In this document: positions 14,880 to 21,872 of the stretch, piece by piece
Layout: each line of letters opens with the position of its first letter
How positions within the stretch are numbered: the stretch's first letter is position 1
From: CAYXWH01 sp964468755
GTDB lineage: Bacteria > Chloroflexota > Dehalococcoidia > Dehalococcoidales > RBG-16-60-22
Direction of reading: 5' to 3'
Assembly (NCBI GenBank): GCA_964468755.1
Contig: CAYXWH010000014.1
Location: 1 to 30,663 of the forward strand
Length of the DNA stretch: 30,663 bases
Notes under the pieces: generated by a model
What the model saw: the letters and a program-made list of their open reading frames with translations, nothing else
What the model was told of the DNA's origin: nothing
The model's database searches: none
Translations under genes and position numbers: made by a program

Positions 14880-16400
14880 ATGAAGATACTCCTCGTCTAT
14901 CCGCAATACCCGGACACCTTCTGGAGCTTCAAACATGCTTTAAAATTTGCTGCCAAGAAGGCGGCTTTCCCGCCGCTGGGCATACTAACCGTCGCCACTA
15001 TGCTCCCCGTCGACTGGGAAAAAAGACTGGTCGATATGAATATAGAACGCCTGACCGATACGGATATCCGCTGGGCTGACTACGTGTTTATCAGCGCCAT
15101 GGCGGTGCAGCGGCAGTCCGCAGGGGAGGTTATTACCCGGTGCCGGCAGCTGGGCACCAAAATGGTTGCCGGTGGTCCGCTGTTTACCATGGAGCCACAG
15201 GCCCAGGAGTTCGAGGATGTGGACCACCTGGTGCTGGGTGAGGGCGAGGTTACCGTGCCGCGCTTCCTGGATGACCTGGCGAAGGGCAAGGCAGAGCATA
15301 TCTATGAGACCAGTGAAAAACCGGAACTCAGCCGGACGCCCGTGCCGATGTGGTCGCTTATCAACATGAAGCACTACTCATCAATGAGCCTCCAGTATTC
15401 CCGTGGCTGTCCGTTTAACTGTGAATTCTGTGATATAGTCCTGCTTAATGGTCATCTTCCCCGTACCAAGGGTCGAAGCCAGATACTGGCTGAGCTGGAT
15501 GCGCTCTATGCCGGAGGCTGGAGGGGTGGTGTCTTTATTGTTGATGATAACTTCATCGGCAACAAGAAGAAGCTGAAGACGGAGACATTGCCGGCAATTA
15601 TTGAGTGGCGCCAGGGCAAGCGGTACCCGTTTGCGCTCTCTACGGAGGCATCTATAAACCTGGCTGATGATGAGGAACTGATGAACCTCATGGTGGATGC
15701 GGGTTTCAACACGGTGTTTGTCGGCATTGAGACGCCCAACGAAGCGAGCCTGATGGAATGTAACAAGTTTCAAAACCAGAACCGAGACCTGGTAGCTTCG
15801 GTAAAAAAGATACAGAACTACGGTATGGAGGTGCAGGGAGGATTTATCGTCGGTTTTGACAGTGACCCGCTTTCCATTTTCCGGAACCAGATAAACTTCA
15901 TTCAGAAGAGCGGTATCGTCACCGCCATGGTAGGTCTGCTCAATGCTCCGCCGGGTACCAGGCTCTACCAGCGTTTGAAGCAGGAAAACCGTTTGGTAAA
16001 GGTTTTCAGCGGTGATAATACCGACTGTTCCCTGAACTTCGTTCCCAGGATGAAATACGAGACCCTGATTAATGGTTACCGGAGCATCCTGGAGACCATT
16101 TATTCACCGGTGCATTATTATGAGCGGGTGAGGACGTTTCTGGCGGAGTACCGGCCCCGGCGCCGGTTCAGTGGGAAATTGCAGTTCTACCATATCCGTG
16201 CTTTTGTTCAGTCTATCTGGTATCTGGGTTTAATGGGTCCGGGCCGGAGATACTACTGGAAGCTAATTCTTTCCACTCTGCTGAAGTCGCCAAAGAAGTT
16301 CCCCATATCAATAAGTCTGGCGGTCTACGGATATCATTTCCGTAAGGTGGTTGAAAATTACCTCAGCATGCCGGTCCAGGTTCCGCCGGAATCCAGTTAA
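14880..16400 (+). CDS. B12-binding-domain radical SAM protein (DUF4070 type, HpnP-like)
   Basis: The 506-residue protein has an N-terminal Rossmann-like cobalamin-binding domain (about 1-140, opening MKILLVYPQYPDTFWSFKHA with VAGGPLFT and LGEGE motifs). A radical SAM core follows, with the 4Fe-4S motif CPFNCEFC (C177, C181, C184), and then a C-terminal DUF4070-like part (from about 380). Family members use methylcobalamin and SAM to methylate unactivated carbons or drive other radical chemistry. The TFWSFKHALKF opening is shared with hopanoid C-2 methylase HpnP, but it occurs across the wider family, and no hopanoid gene is nearby. Product and substrate are therefore open. It has its own promoter and stands alone. 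Confidence 0.85.
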   Translation: MKILLVYPQYPDTFWSFKHALKFAAKKAAFPPLGILTVATMLPVDWEKRLVDMNIERLTDTDIRWADYVFISAMAVQRQSAGEVITRCRQLGTKMVAGGPLFTMEPQAQEFEDVDHLVLGEGEVTVPRFLDDLAKGKAEHIYETSEKPELSRTPVPMWSLINMKHYSSMSLQYSRGCPFNCEFCDIVLLNGHLPRTKGRSQILAELDALYAGGWRGGVFIVDDNFIGNKKKLKTETLPAIIEWRQGKRYPFALSTEASINLADDEELMNLMVDAGFNTVFVGIETPNEASLMECNKFQNQNRDLVASVKKIQNYGMEVQGGFIVGFDSDPLSIFRNQINFIQKSGIVTAMVGLLNAPPGTRLYQRLKQENRLVKVFSGDNTDCSLNFVPRMKYETLINGYRSILETIYSPVHYYERVRTFLAEYRPRRRFSGKLQFYHIRAFVQSIWYLGLMGPGRRYYWKLILSTLLKSPKKFPISISLAVYGYHFRKVVENYLSMPVQVPPESS

Positions 16401-16482
16401 AAAGACCCCACCACGTAGCCCCGCCACCAGCCGTCTTGATGGGTTGCGCTGGCTTCGAGAGCGGAGCCGGCGCCATTGACAA

Positions 16483-17919
16483 TCAGGTAATCTGCTCTAC
16501 TTTCAGCAGGTTGGTGGAACCGGTTATCCCTATCGGAATGCCCCCGGTAATAACAATCAGGTCGCCCGGTTTAACCAGTCCCAGGTCACGGCAGGTCCGG
16601 GCTCCGGCAGTAAACAGTTCATCCACCGAGGTAACTCCCGGTATCTGGGCAGGATAGACCCCCCAGCGCAGCACCAGTCTCCTGGCGACGGTACTGCTGG
16701 GGGTAAGAGCGATGATGGGTACCTGCGGCCGGTATTTGGATACCCGGCCGGCAGTACTGCCCGAGGCGGTGAAGGCGACAATGGCTACCGCCCCCAGGCT
16801 ATGGGCAGTATGGCAGGCGTTATAGCCAATCAGTTCATCCGTCTTGCGCTCCAGCCATCCGCTCCTTTGGGTCAGCATGCGCTCATAGGGGAGTTTGTTT
16901 TCGACTTCCCGGGCAATTTTCGCCATCATTTTTACGGCGGCGACCGGGTGCTTGCCAATGGCGGTTTCCGCAGAGAGCATGGTGGCATCGGTGCCGTCGA
17001 AAATTGCGTTGGCTACATCGGTAACCTCGGCTCGAGTAGGCCGGGCGGAAGTGACCATTGACTCCAGCATCTCGGTGGCGGTGATTACCGGCTTGCCGGC
17101 CTGGTTACATTTCTGGATAATCACCTTTTGCACCAGCGGTACGCGCTCCAGGGGAATGTCCACGCCCAGGTCACCGCGGGCTACCATGATGCCGTCGCTG
17201 ACAGCAAGAATACCATCAAAGTTGTCAACCGCCTGCCCCCGCTCTATCTTGGCAATAATTGGAATATCAGCGCCCAGGCTACTGAGTATGGTTCTTACCT
17301 GGCTTATCTCATCGGCATGGCTGATAAAGGAGAGCGCCAGGTAATCCGGCTGTTGCCGGGCAGCGAAACGGATGTATTCACGGAGCCTGTCATTGAGAAA
17401 TGGCAGCGAAGTGCGCATACCCGGCACCACCAGCCCCCTGCCTTCAGTGAGTGTGCCGCCGGCTTCCACCCGGCAGATCACCTCGTTACCTGCCTTCTGC
17501 TGCACTTTAAGCTGTATGGCGCCGTCACTGAGCAGGATGGTATCCCCCGCTTTCGCATAGTGGGCGAGATTGGGCAGGCTTACCGGTAGCAATAAGGCGT
17601 CACCCGGTACCTGGCGGCTGGTGAGGGTTACCTGACTCCCTTTGGGCAGAATGACCTTTTCACTTTTCAGCTTGCCGATACGGTACTTGGTGCCGGGCAG
17701 GTCCATCAGGATAGCCATATCAATTCCCATGCACTGGCTCAGGTTTCTGATATCCTTGATAAGGCGAGCATGCTCTTCATAGCTGCCGTGGGATAAATTA
17801 AGCCGGGCGATATTCATTCCTGCTTGGATAAGCCGTTCAATAGTGGCCATGGTGCTGGTTGCCGGGCCGATGGTGCCCACTATTTTGGTCCGTTTGGTGT
17901 AGAATTTATTGGCTTTCAT
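16483..17919 (-). CDS. pyk: Pyruvate kinase
   Basis: Pyruvate kinase makes pyruvate and ATP from phosphoenolpyruvate and ADP in lower glycolysis. The 478-residue protein opens with TKIVGTIGPATST and GMNIARLNLSHGSYEEH (substrate and potassium site residues). It has the active-site region IIAKIERGQAVDNFDGILAVSDGIMVARGDLGVDIP near 220-255, and the signature ITATEMLESM followed by PTRAEVTDVANAIFDGTDATMLSAETA. The C-terminal domain ends without the extra PEP-utilising domain found in some Firmicutes. It is convergent with the radical SAM gene (82 bases apart) and has its own upstream promoter with a palindrome. Confidence 0.95.
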   Translation of the reverse strand: MKANKFYTKRTKIVGTIGPATSTMATIERLIQAGMNIARLNLSHGSYEEHARLIKDIRNLSQCMGIDMAILMDLPGTKYRIGKLKSEKVILPKGSQVTLTSRQVPGDALLLPVSLPNLAHYAKAGDTILLSDGAIQLKVQQKAGNEVICRVEAGGTLTEGRGLVVPGMRTSLPFLNDRLREYIRFAARQQPDYLALSFISHADEISQVRTILSSLGADIPIIAKIERGQAVDNFDGILAVSDGIMVARGDLGVDIPLERVPLVQKVIIQKCNQAGKPVITATEMLESMVTSARPTRAEVTDVANAIFDGTDATMLSAETAIGKHPVAAVKMMAKIAREVENKLPYERMLTQRSGWLERKTDELIGYNACHTAHSLGAVAIVAFTASGSTAGRVSKYRPQVPIIALTPSSTVARRLVLRWGVYPAQIPGVTSVDELFTAGARTCRDLGLVKPGDLIVITGGIPIGITGSTNLLKVEQIT

Positions 17920-17947
17920 GCTGTTATCACCCGGTTGCTCTCATAGT

Positions 17948-17961
17948 ACCCGTTAACGGGT
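17948..17961. promoter_or_regulatory. 14-bp perfect palindrome at the pyk start region (possible operator)
   Basis: ACCCGTTAACGGGT is a perfect palindrome. It lies just downstream of the predicted pyk transcription start and 29 bases before the ATG, a usual place for a repressor site. No regulator can be named. Confidence 0.45.
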
Positions 17962-17972
17962 CTAATCCATCA

Positions 17973-18002
17973 TTTTTACCTCTCTGCATACCACTTTGTC
18001 AA
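17973..18002 (-). promoter_or_regulatory. Promoter of pyk
   Basis: On the minus strand a perfect -35 TTGACA (17997-18002), an 18-base spacer and a weak -10 TAAAAA (17973-17978). Confidence 0.5.
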
Positions 18003-18080
18003 ACTTCACCCCTGGTTAAGGTGCGGAAAAGCCGGCTCGCCTTTTACGAGGTCCGGTTTCAACCACCGAAGGGATTGAAC

Positions 18081-18109
18081 TTGATACTGCTTGTATCTGG
18101 TATTACAAT
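18081..18109 (+). promoter_or_regulatory. Promoter of the two-component system
   Basis: -35 TTGATA (18081-18086), 17-base spacer, -10 TACAAT (18104-18109). The ATG of the kinase gene is 55 bases on, with GGGAGGAG as ribosome site. Confidence 0.6.
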
Positions 18110-18164
18110 GGAACCGGTAAAAATTGACCGGGCAAAGGTTTATTGACCGGGAGGAGCCGTCTGT

Positions 18165-19400
18165 ATGAGTGTGTCAATGGAGGATATGGTACTGGCACTC
18201 GAAAAGACATTTAACCTTGACTCCAGCCTGGAGGAGCAGCTTACTCAGTTAATGGAGAAGGTGGTGTGGGGTCTACCCGGGGCGGATGCCGGTGCTATCT
18301 ACCTTTATAACAAAGACCGTCGGCAGATTACCATGGAAGGCTCATACGGTTATCCTGGAAAAAATATCAAATGCAGCCTTCTCCCCAGAGAAGGGATACC
18401 GGGACAGTGCTACGCCCTGCGCAAGCCTTTACTGTACACCTCGGCTGAGGCGGTCATGGAATTGGAAAAAACGTTACGGCCGAGCAGCCTGGATTGCCGT
18501 GCCAGAATAAGAAAGGGACTGCCGCCAACCCGCGGCATAATGGTTACCCCCCTGATGCTCAGGGAAAGGACTTTCGGGGTTCTTCTCCTGGAGCAATGGA
18601 CGGATGGGCACAGGGCATTCCGTGAGGCTGACCTCACCCAGCTGGAAATGCTGGGTAACTTGATTTCACTGTTAATAGATGATGTACAGACCCATTTGGA
18701 ATTAAGGCACAGTAAGCGCTCTTACCGGGAGCTGGTCGGCAGGTTCATCACTACCAGCGAGGAAGAGCGCAGCCGAATTGCCCGTGAAATACATGATGAG
18801 GTCAACCAGATGTTGCTCTCCGCCAGACTCCGGCTTGAAGACGTGGAGAGTACCTTCCCCCCGGAAATGGTTGAGGTGCGCGAAAGGCTTCAGGTAATCA
18901 GGTCACATATCAACCACGTCTTTGATGACCTTCACCGGCTCTCACTCAGTTTGCGACCGCCGGTGCTGGATGAACTGGGCTTACCTCAGGCGTTAGAATG
19001 GTACATCCAGTATTTATCTGAGGAGGCTGGTTTGCCGATAGCATTGGAGGTCAGGGGATTAAGGAGCAGGAGACCGGCCCCGGTTGTGGAAACGGAGCTG
19101 TTCCGGATAGCCCAGGAAGCATTATCCAACGTGGTCAAGCATGCTCAGGCCACTTCCGCGAAAATCAGGCTGGAGTTTAATAAATCACAGTTGGTGCTTA
19201 TCGCTGAAGATAACGGCAGTGGATTTGATGCCGGTGCTTATCTCAGTTCATCAGGCGGGAAACAAAATCTGGGCCTGCTTGGAATGAAGGAACGGGCGGA
19301 AATTTGTGGAGGCACGCTGGAGATAGATGCTGCATCCAGCCGGGGTACCAGGGTTAAGGTGGAAATACCAATAAGTTCCTATGACTGGGGTTCATATTGA
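18165..19400 (+). CDS. Cytosolic GAF-domain sensor histidine kinase (HisKA_3 type)
   Basis: This is a NarX/DesK-class kinase of 411 residues with no membrane segment. A GAF-like sensor domain spans about 18-172. The dimerisation and phosphoacceptor helix reads ERSRIAREIHDEVNQML with the phosphorylated His at 210. The HATPase domain has the N-box ELFRIAQEALSNVVKHAQ (311-328), G1 DNGSGF (349-354) and LGLLGMKERAEICGG (369-383). Lack of transmembrane parts means it senses a cytoplasmic signal, possibly a small molecule, redox state or gas bound by GAF. Its stop codon overlaps the regulator's ATG by one base. The TRAP transporter genes downstream are a likely target, by position. Confidence 0.9.
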   Translation: MSVSMEDMVLALEKTFNLDSSLEEQLTQLMEKVVWGLPGADAGAIYLYNKDRRQITMEGSYGYPGKNIKCSLLPREGIPGQCYALRKPLLYTSAEAVMELEKTLRPSSLDCRARIRKGLPPTRGIMVTPLMLRERTFGVLLLEQWTDGHRAFREADLTQLEMLGNLISLLIDDVQTHLELRHSKRSYRELVGRFITTSEEERSRIAREIHDEVNQMLLSARLRLEDVESTFPPEMVEVRERLQVIRSHINHVFDDLHRLSLSLRPPVLDELGLPQALEWYIQYLSEEAGLPIALEVRGLRSRRPAPVVETELFRIAQEALSNVVKHAQATSAKIRLEFNKSQLVLIAEDNGSGFDAGAYLSSSGGKQNLGLLGMKERAEICGGTLEIDAASSRGTRVKVEIPISSYDWGSY

Positions 19401-20050
19401 TGGCCAGGATTCGCTTGTTGATTGTTGACGACCACACCTTGTTCCGGGAGAGCCTCCACAGCCACCTGAATACCGTTGAAGACATCGAGGTCGTCGGGGA
19501 AGCCGGGGACGGCCTGGAGGCTGTCAGAAAGACCGCGGAGCTTAAGCCGGATGTTGTCTTAATGGATTTTGCCATGCCCAATTTGAACGGTTTGCAGGCA
19601 ACACGGGAGATAAAGAAGCGGTACCCTTCAGTGAAAATCTTGATTTTGACCATGTATGAGACCGGGCCACATATTCGTGAGATACTCTATGCTGGAGCAT
19701 CGGGTTATGTGGTCAAGAAAGCCCCCACTCAAGAGCTTATCGCTGCCATCCAGGCGGTTTACCGCGGGGAAGCTTTCCTTGGCCCCCCGATTGCGAAGAA
19801 GGTGCTGGATGGCTATCTGAGCCAGGAGAAACCAACCGGTGAGGGGATGAGTGACAGACTTACCGGCAGAGAGCTTGAGCTGCTTAACCTGATTGCGGAA
19901 GGGAAAACAAATAAGGAAATTGCCGGTCTCCTGGAGATTAGTATTCACACCGTTCAGACGCACCGTCTGAACCTGATGAAAAAGCTGGGGGTCCATGATA
20001 GTACCCAGCTGGTCCGCTACGCTATCCGCAGAGGTCTGATAATCCCCTAG
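19400..20050 (+). CDS. NarL/FixJ-family response regulator
   Basis: This 216-residue DNA-binding regulator is partner to the preceding kinase. The receiver domain (1-120) has the acidic pair D10-D11, phospho-acceptor D56 in VVLMDFAMP, and K106 in YVVKKA. The LuxR-type helix-turn-helix (about 150-210) includes LTGRELELLNLIAEGKTNKEIA and ISIHTVQTHRLNLMKKLGV. I use the ATG at 19400, which overlaps the kinase stop (TGATG); a TTG one codon upstream is also possible. No dedicated terminator directly follows. Targets probably include its own operon or the TRAP genes 490 bases downstream. Confidence 0.92.
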   Translation: MARIRLLIVDDHTLFRESLHSHLNTVEDIEVVGEAGDGLEAVRKTAELKPDVVLMDFAMPNLNGLQATREIKKRYPSVKILILTMYETGPHIREILYAGASGYVVKKAPTQELIAAIQAVYRGEAFLGPPIAKKVLDGYLSQEKPTGEGMSDRLTGRELELLNLIAEGKTNKEIAGLLEISIHTVQTHRLNLMKKLGVHDSTQLVRYAIRRGLIIP

Positions 20051-20245
20051 CCCTGTCTGTATCCCTTCATTCCTTCCTGTTTTCAGTTCATCCTTAATGG
20101 TTCGATAATTATCTGTGTTTATCGGCACCGGGTGTGGTACCAGTGACATTATCGGTTATATGCCGGTATTGATGTAGCTACGATAATGATGTATCATAGT
20201 ACCAATTAGGGTCTTGATACCATCAAAAATCAGGTCTTTACCCGA

Positions 20246-20274
20246 TTGTAACGCCCGGAAGATTAGCTTATCCT
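20246..20274 (+). promoter_or_regulatory. Possible promoter upstream of the TRAP operon
   Basis: -35 TTGTAA (20246-20251), 17-base spacer, -10 TATCCT (20269-20274). The -10 is weak, which would fit an activator-dependent promoter. A transcript from here would meet the terminator at 20395-20442. Confidence 0.35.
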
Positions 20275-20394
20275 TAATGAGCACAGTACTAGTAAACCGT
20301 TAAATAGTAGTGTATGGTGGTAAGAAAGATAACAAAACGGCAGATGCCCACCATGCCTCAATGTTGAGGCTGGTGCGGGTGCAGGAGTTGGTGC

Positions 20395-20442
20395 CGGTGC
20401 CGGTGCTGTATTCAGTGCTGACACTGGCACCGCTTTTTGTTA
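20395..20442 (+). terminator. Intrinsic terminator/attenuator upstream of dctP
   Basis: CGGTGCCGGTG (20395-20405) pairs with CACTGGCACCG (20422-20432, one G-T pair), with a 16-base loop that can fold further, followed by CTTTTTGTTA. It could end the two-component transcript or act as an attenuator for dctP, which begins 97 bases later. Confidence 0.6.
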
Positions 20443-20538
20443 TGGGTGAGAAAGGGGGTGACGGTAAAGCGATAATCAGAATGAGGCATAGCTAACCAGT
20501 GATTTCTATTTGAGCACTACTTGTAAAGGAGGGTAAAA

Positions 20539-21669
20539 TTGAGGAAATTATTACTGTTGCCATTGCTATTGGTACTGATGGGCGCCATGATTTTGGGGGC
20601 CTGCGCTGCCCCGGAACCAGAGCCAGCGCCTGCCCCGGCACCCACCCCCGCCCCAACCCCGGCACCACCAGCCCCGGAGGAACCTATAGAGCTAATCTAC
20701 CAGGCTGAGCACCCCCGCCCCCAGGTGCTCACCCAGCAGGCGATCCTGCCCTACGTGCAGGCGCTTGAGGAGAAGAGTGGGGGCCGACTGAAGATAACCT
20801 ATTATGACAAGGGCGGGGTGGTTGATGCCAAGGGTTTAATGGACGGAATTGCTTCCAATACCCTGCAGATGGGCACCGTGGTCTGTCCACTGGAGCCGGG
20901 CAGATACCCGTTGACCGAGGTGGTATCAATGCCGTTTGTTGCCCCCAGCTCCACCATTGCCAGCCTGGTTTCCTGGCATCTGGCGGAAAAGTTCAACGAA
21001 TGGGAGGCGCAGTTCCCTGGCGAGGTCAAGATGATCTGTCACTTCGTCAGCGCTGCTTTTCAGATCCACATGGTTGATGAGCCGGTTCTGGCAGTGGATG
21101 ATTTGAAGGGTAAGAAGATGATGACGCCCAACATCGGGGGCGTTGAGGTGTTGAAGAAAGCCGGTGCCATCCCCCAGCATATCTATATGCACGATGCCTA
21201 TGAAGGGCTGGAGAAGGGAATGGCTGAAGGCATCCTTTGTCCGCTTGCCCCGTTAGTGCCCATGAAGGTTTCCGAGGTTGTCAAGCACCATACCATCATC
21301 AACATGAACTACGATATGTTTGCCCTGCCCATTAACCGCAGTGTCTTCGAGAGTATGCCCGCTGACCTCCAGCAACTGATTATTAGCGAGAGCGGAGCCA
21401 AGCTGGCAAAAGCTGCCGGTATGGCACTAGATGAGGGCGCTGTTCACGATTGTGGAATAATGGTTGAAGGTGGCGCTACTTTCTATGAGCTTCCCGAAGC
21501 CGAGATGAGCAAGTTTGTGGAGATGGTTATGCCGATACGGGAAGCCTGGGTCTCCGATATGGAGGCTAAAGGCTTACCGGCTCAGGCAGTCCTCGATGAA
21601 GCGCTGAGCTACAGCGACCAGCTGGTAGCCGAGGGTGAATATGTGCCCCAGTACCCGATAAGCAAGTAG
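20539..21669 (+). CDS. dctP: TRAP transporter solute-binding lipoprotein DctP
   Basis: This is an extracytoplasmic binding protein of the TRAP family, 376 residues. The start is TTG (20539) with strong ribosome site AAAGGAGGG just upstream. The signal peptide ends at lipobox ILGAC with C22, then a Pro/Ala/Glu-rich linker (about 25-50) tethers the domain. The mature domain starts IELIYQAEHPRPQV and contains ALEEKSGGRLKITYYDKGGV and DDLKGKKMMTPNIGGVEVLKKAGAIPQ, the DctP ligand-binding region in which the usual arginine appears to be absent (MMTPN in place of the common (R)VP/IRxxG pattern). That hints at a ligand other than the standard C4-dicarboxylate; this is tentative. The DctQM gene follows. 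Confidence 0.88.
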   Translation: MRKLLLLPLLLVLMGAMILGACAAPEPEPAPAPAPTPAPTPAPPAPEEPIELIYQAEHPRPQVLTQQAILPYVQALEEKSGGRLKITYYDKGGVVDAKGLMDGIASNTLQMGTVVCPLEPGRYPLTEVVSMPFVAPSSTIASLVSWHLAEKFNEWEAQFPGEVKMICHFVSAAFQIHMVDEPVLAVDDLKGKKMMTPNIGGVEVLKKAGAIPQHIYMHDAYEGLEKGMAEGILCPLAPLVPMKVSEVVKHHTIINMNYDMFALPINRSVFESMPADLQQLIISESGAKLAKAAGMALDEGAVHDCGIMVEGGATFYELPEAEMSKFVEMVMPIREAWVSDMEAKGLPAQAVLDEALSYSDQLVAEGEYVPQYPISK

Positions 21670-21697
21670 GGTGCCTGGACCAGGTTAGACCGAGTAT

Positions 21698-21744
21698 ACA
21701 CAAGGATGCGCGAGCATCATAATGAAATCCGCGCATCCTTGTGT
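21698..21744 (+). repeat. 15-bp perfect inverted repeat (mRNA hairpin) after dctP
   Basis: ACACAAGGATGCGCG (21698-21712) pairs perfectly with CGCGCATCCTTGTGT (21730-21744) around a 17-base loop. No T-run follows. It is 28 bases after the dctP stop and about 130 before the permease gene, placed as the hairpin after livK is. Confidence 0.85.
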
Positions 21745-21872
21745 GATAATTGTGGTGTAATTCCCGGCGGCGAACTAAACCGGAGACTGTGAATGATTGA
21801 AGTAATTTCAACCGTGAGTGCCAGTTAGTAACCTGGTACTACTTCGAAGCTATCCAGAAGGAGAAGAAGCGC

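Larger units (their letters stand above)
20051..20538. other. Long non-coding interval between the regulator and the TRAP genes
   Basis: I find no convincing gene in these 488 bases; a 61-codon plus-strand frame at 20310-20495 lacks any family feature and runs through the terminator. The interval holds two small inverted repeats, ATGAT-GT-ATCAT (about 20187-20198) and TTGAT-ACC-ATCAA (20214-20226), that could be regulator sites. It also holds a possible promoter (20246-20274), a GGTGCC-rich tract (about 20370-20406) and a terminator (20395-20442). The length suits a regulated promoter region for dctP. Confidence 0.55.

Noticed and set aside
20362..20412. Minus-strand Ala/Pro repeat (APAPAPTPAPAPAS) resembling a lipoprotein linker
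   Set aside because: Similar to the DctP linker, but the frame has a stop just upstream and no start or flanking domain; a GGTGCC-type simple repeat explains it.
20310..20495. Plus-strand frame of 61 codons upstream of dctP
   Set aside because: Weak start context, runs through an intrinsic terminator, no domain.
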